Shown: piece after piece, positions 63,115 to 64,000 of the stretch | Layout of the letters: each line of letters opens with the position of its first letter | Numbering within the stretch: position 1 is the first letter of the stretch | NCBI RefSeq assembly: GCF_050176255.1 | Contig: NZ_JBFXIE010000013.1 | Reading direction: 5' to 3' (one strand) | DNA length: 64,000 nt | Source: JBFXIE01 sp050176255 | Lineage (GTDB): Bacteria; Pseudomonadota; Gammaproteobacteria; Burkholderiales; Burkholderiaceae_C | Program-made: the position numbers and the translations under genes | The notes under the pieces: model-generated | Told to the model about the DNA's origin: nothing | Seen by the model: the letters and a program-made list of their open reading frames with translations, nothing else | The model's database searches: none

Positions 63115-63899
63115 TGGCTGCACGCACCGTTTTTCCACCGCGCACGCCCGTTCTGGCTGCAGTCGCTTTGGCTTGCGCCACCTGGGCATCGCCCGGCTAC
63201 GCACTGTTTGAAGATGGTGAGGCACGCCGCGCCATTCTGGAGCTGCGCCAGCGTGTGGATGCCGTTCAGCAGGCCAACCAGCGTGTAGGCGAGCGCTCGG
63301 GTGACGATGTCTCGCAGCTGCGGCGCAGCTTGCTTGATCTGCAGACGCAGTTGGAGATATTGCGCACCGAGCAGGCCACACTGCGGGGGCAAAACGAGCA
63401 GCTGCTGCGCGATGTTGCAGACCTGCAGCGTCGGCAAAAGGACATGGCTCAAGGCGTGGACGAGCGGCTGCGGCAGTTCGAACCGGTGGCGGTCAATCTG
63501 GACGGGCGGGAGTTCCGCGCAGATCCTGCCGAAAAGCGCGACTTTGAATCGGCGCTGGCGGTCTTTCGTTCCGGCAAGTTTGCAGAGGCGACAACCGCGT
63601 TTGGCAGTTTTGTGCGCCAGTACCCACAGTCTGGCTACGTGCCGTCTGCGCGCTTTTGGCTGGGCAATGCGCAGTACGCGACGCGTGACTACAAAGAGGC
63701 CATCGGCAACTTCAAGGCACTGCTGGCTGCTGCACCAGACCATGCCCGTGCGCCCGAGGCCGCGTTGTCGATTGCCAACTGTCAGATCGAGCTGAAGGAC
63801 ACGCGCGCCGCGCGCAAGACTTTGGAGGATCTGCTGCGCTCCTATCCGCAGTCGGAGGCTGCAGTAGCGGCCAAGGAACGACTGGCTCGCCTGAAGTGA
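63114..63899 (+). CDS. cpoB: Cell division coordinator CpoB (YbgF)
   Basis: 261-aa periplasmic protein that coordinates peptidoglycan synthesis and outer-membrane constriction with the Tol complex. It has a signal peptide (VLAAVALACATWASPGYA), a coiled-coil region (about 40-120: RAILELRQRVDAVQQANQRV...), and a C-terminal tetratricopeptide domain (about 140-261, repeats of YKEAIGNFKALL type). The ATG at 63114 shares its A with the pal stop TGA. It is followed by tcdA with a GTGA overlap. Confidence 0.94.
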   Translation: MAARTVFPPRTPVLAAVALACATWASPGYALFEDGEARRAILELRQRVDAVQQANQRVGERSGDDVSQLRRSLLDLQTQLEILRTEQATLRGQNEQLLRDVADLQRRQKDMAQGVDERLRQFEPVAVNLDGREFRADPAEKRDFESALAVFRSGKFAEATTAFGSFVRQYPQSGYVPSARFWLGNAQYATRDYKEAIGNFKALLAAAPDHARAPEAALSIANCQIELKDTRAARKTLEDLLRSYPQSEAAVAAKERLARLK

Positions 63900-64000
63900 G
63901 CGCCGTGCACGACGAGCCGGCTGACTTGCAGCGGCGCTTTGGTGGCTTGGCCCGACTGTTCGGGGTGGATGGCGCAGCCCGCATCCGCGCAGCCCATGTC
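63896..64000 (+). CDS. tcdA: tRNA threonylcarbamoyladenosine dehydratase (5' end, truncated by window)
   Basis: Only the first 35 codons are inside the window. Reading from GTG at 63896 gives MSAVHDEPADLQRRFGGLARL and then FGVDGAARIRAAHV. The RFGGLARLxGxxGAARIRAAHV block is the N-terminus of the ThiF/E1-like TcdA (CsdL) family, which forms cyclic t6A37 in tRNA. The GTG overlaps the cpoB stop (GTGA). The frame runs off the right edge, so length and catalytic residues cannot be checked. Confidence 0.75.
   Translation, partial: MSAVHDEPADLQRRFGGLARLFGVDGAARIRAAHV

Overview
The window reads as a 64-kb piece of chromosome from a GC-rich betaproteobacterium, most likely of the family Comamonadaceae (Acidovorax/Comamonas-like). 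The basis is the protein repertoire (dnaX-ybaB-recR, a Bug-type solute receptor, a thioesterase-acetyltransferase fusion, the tolB-pal-cpoB order), high-GC codon use, and a dispersed short repeat built around AGCGCTT/AAGCGCT plus AGCTAT that resembles repeats I associate with this family. No rRNA, tRNA, CRISPR array, insertion sequence or prophage was recognised. Genes are densely packed, many with 4-base ATGA overlaps.

Layout. 1-3.7 kb: clamp-loader and recombination genes dnaX, ybaB and recR, then a MAPEG protein. 3.8-9.4 kb: methionine importer metN-metI, separated from its receptor gene metQ by a host-attachment-family gene and two overlapping phosphoribosyltransferase genes on the other strand. 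9.4-11.2 kb: azoreductase and an HDOD protein. 11.3-15.4 kb: complete sulfate importer sbp-cysT-cysW-cysA, then dsbB. 16.4-18.3 kb: a two-gene island of lower GC encoding a ParA-like ATPase and a SIR2-domain protein with overlapping genes, the best candidate for an undescribed (possibly anti-phage) system. 18.4-26.6 kb: glutathione transferase, argA, a diguanylate cyclase, a thioredoxin-type arsenate reductase, a Bug receptor, a methyltransferase and an MFS permease. 27-29 kb: biotin ECF transporter bioM-bioN-bioY. 29-41 kb: metallophosphoesterase, hrpA, lexA with two SOS boxes shared with a divergent asparaginase gene, a DUF1566 lipoprotein, a DHA2 exporter and photolyase. 41-50 kb: DUF72 protein with a small partner, tex, a second HDOD protein, an iron-type alcohol dehydrogenase, an exported hydratase-like protein, an esterase, the thioesterase-acetyltransferase fusion and ygfZ. 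50.9-55.5 kb: mltG-tmk-holB-pilZ and tatD-ankyrin protein. 55.6-64 kb: a second diguanylate cyclase, a family-5 solute receptor, an MsbA-like exporter, tolB-pal-cpoB and the start of tcdA.

Themes. DNA replication and repair are represented by dnaX, holB, recR, lexA and phrB; envelope maintenance by mltG, msbA and tolB-pal-cpoB; solute uptake by met, cys, bio and two orphan receptors; and cyclic-di-GMP or HDOD signalling by two diguanylate cyclases, a PilZ protein and two HDOD proteins. Most start sites were chosen by hand from ribosome-binding sites and family N-termini, and the evidence fields say where this is uncertain.
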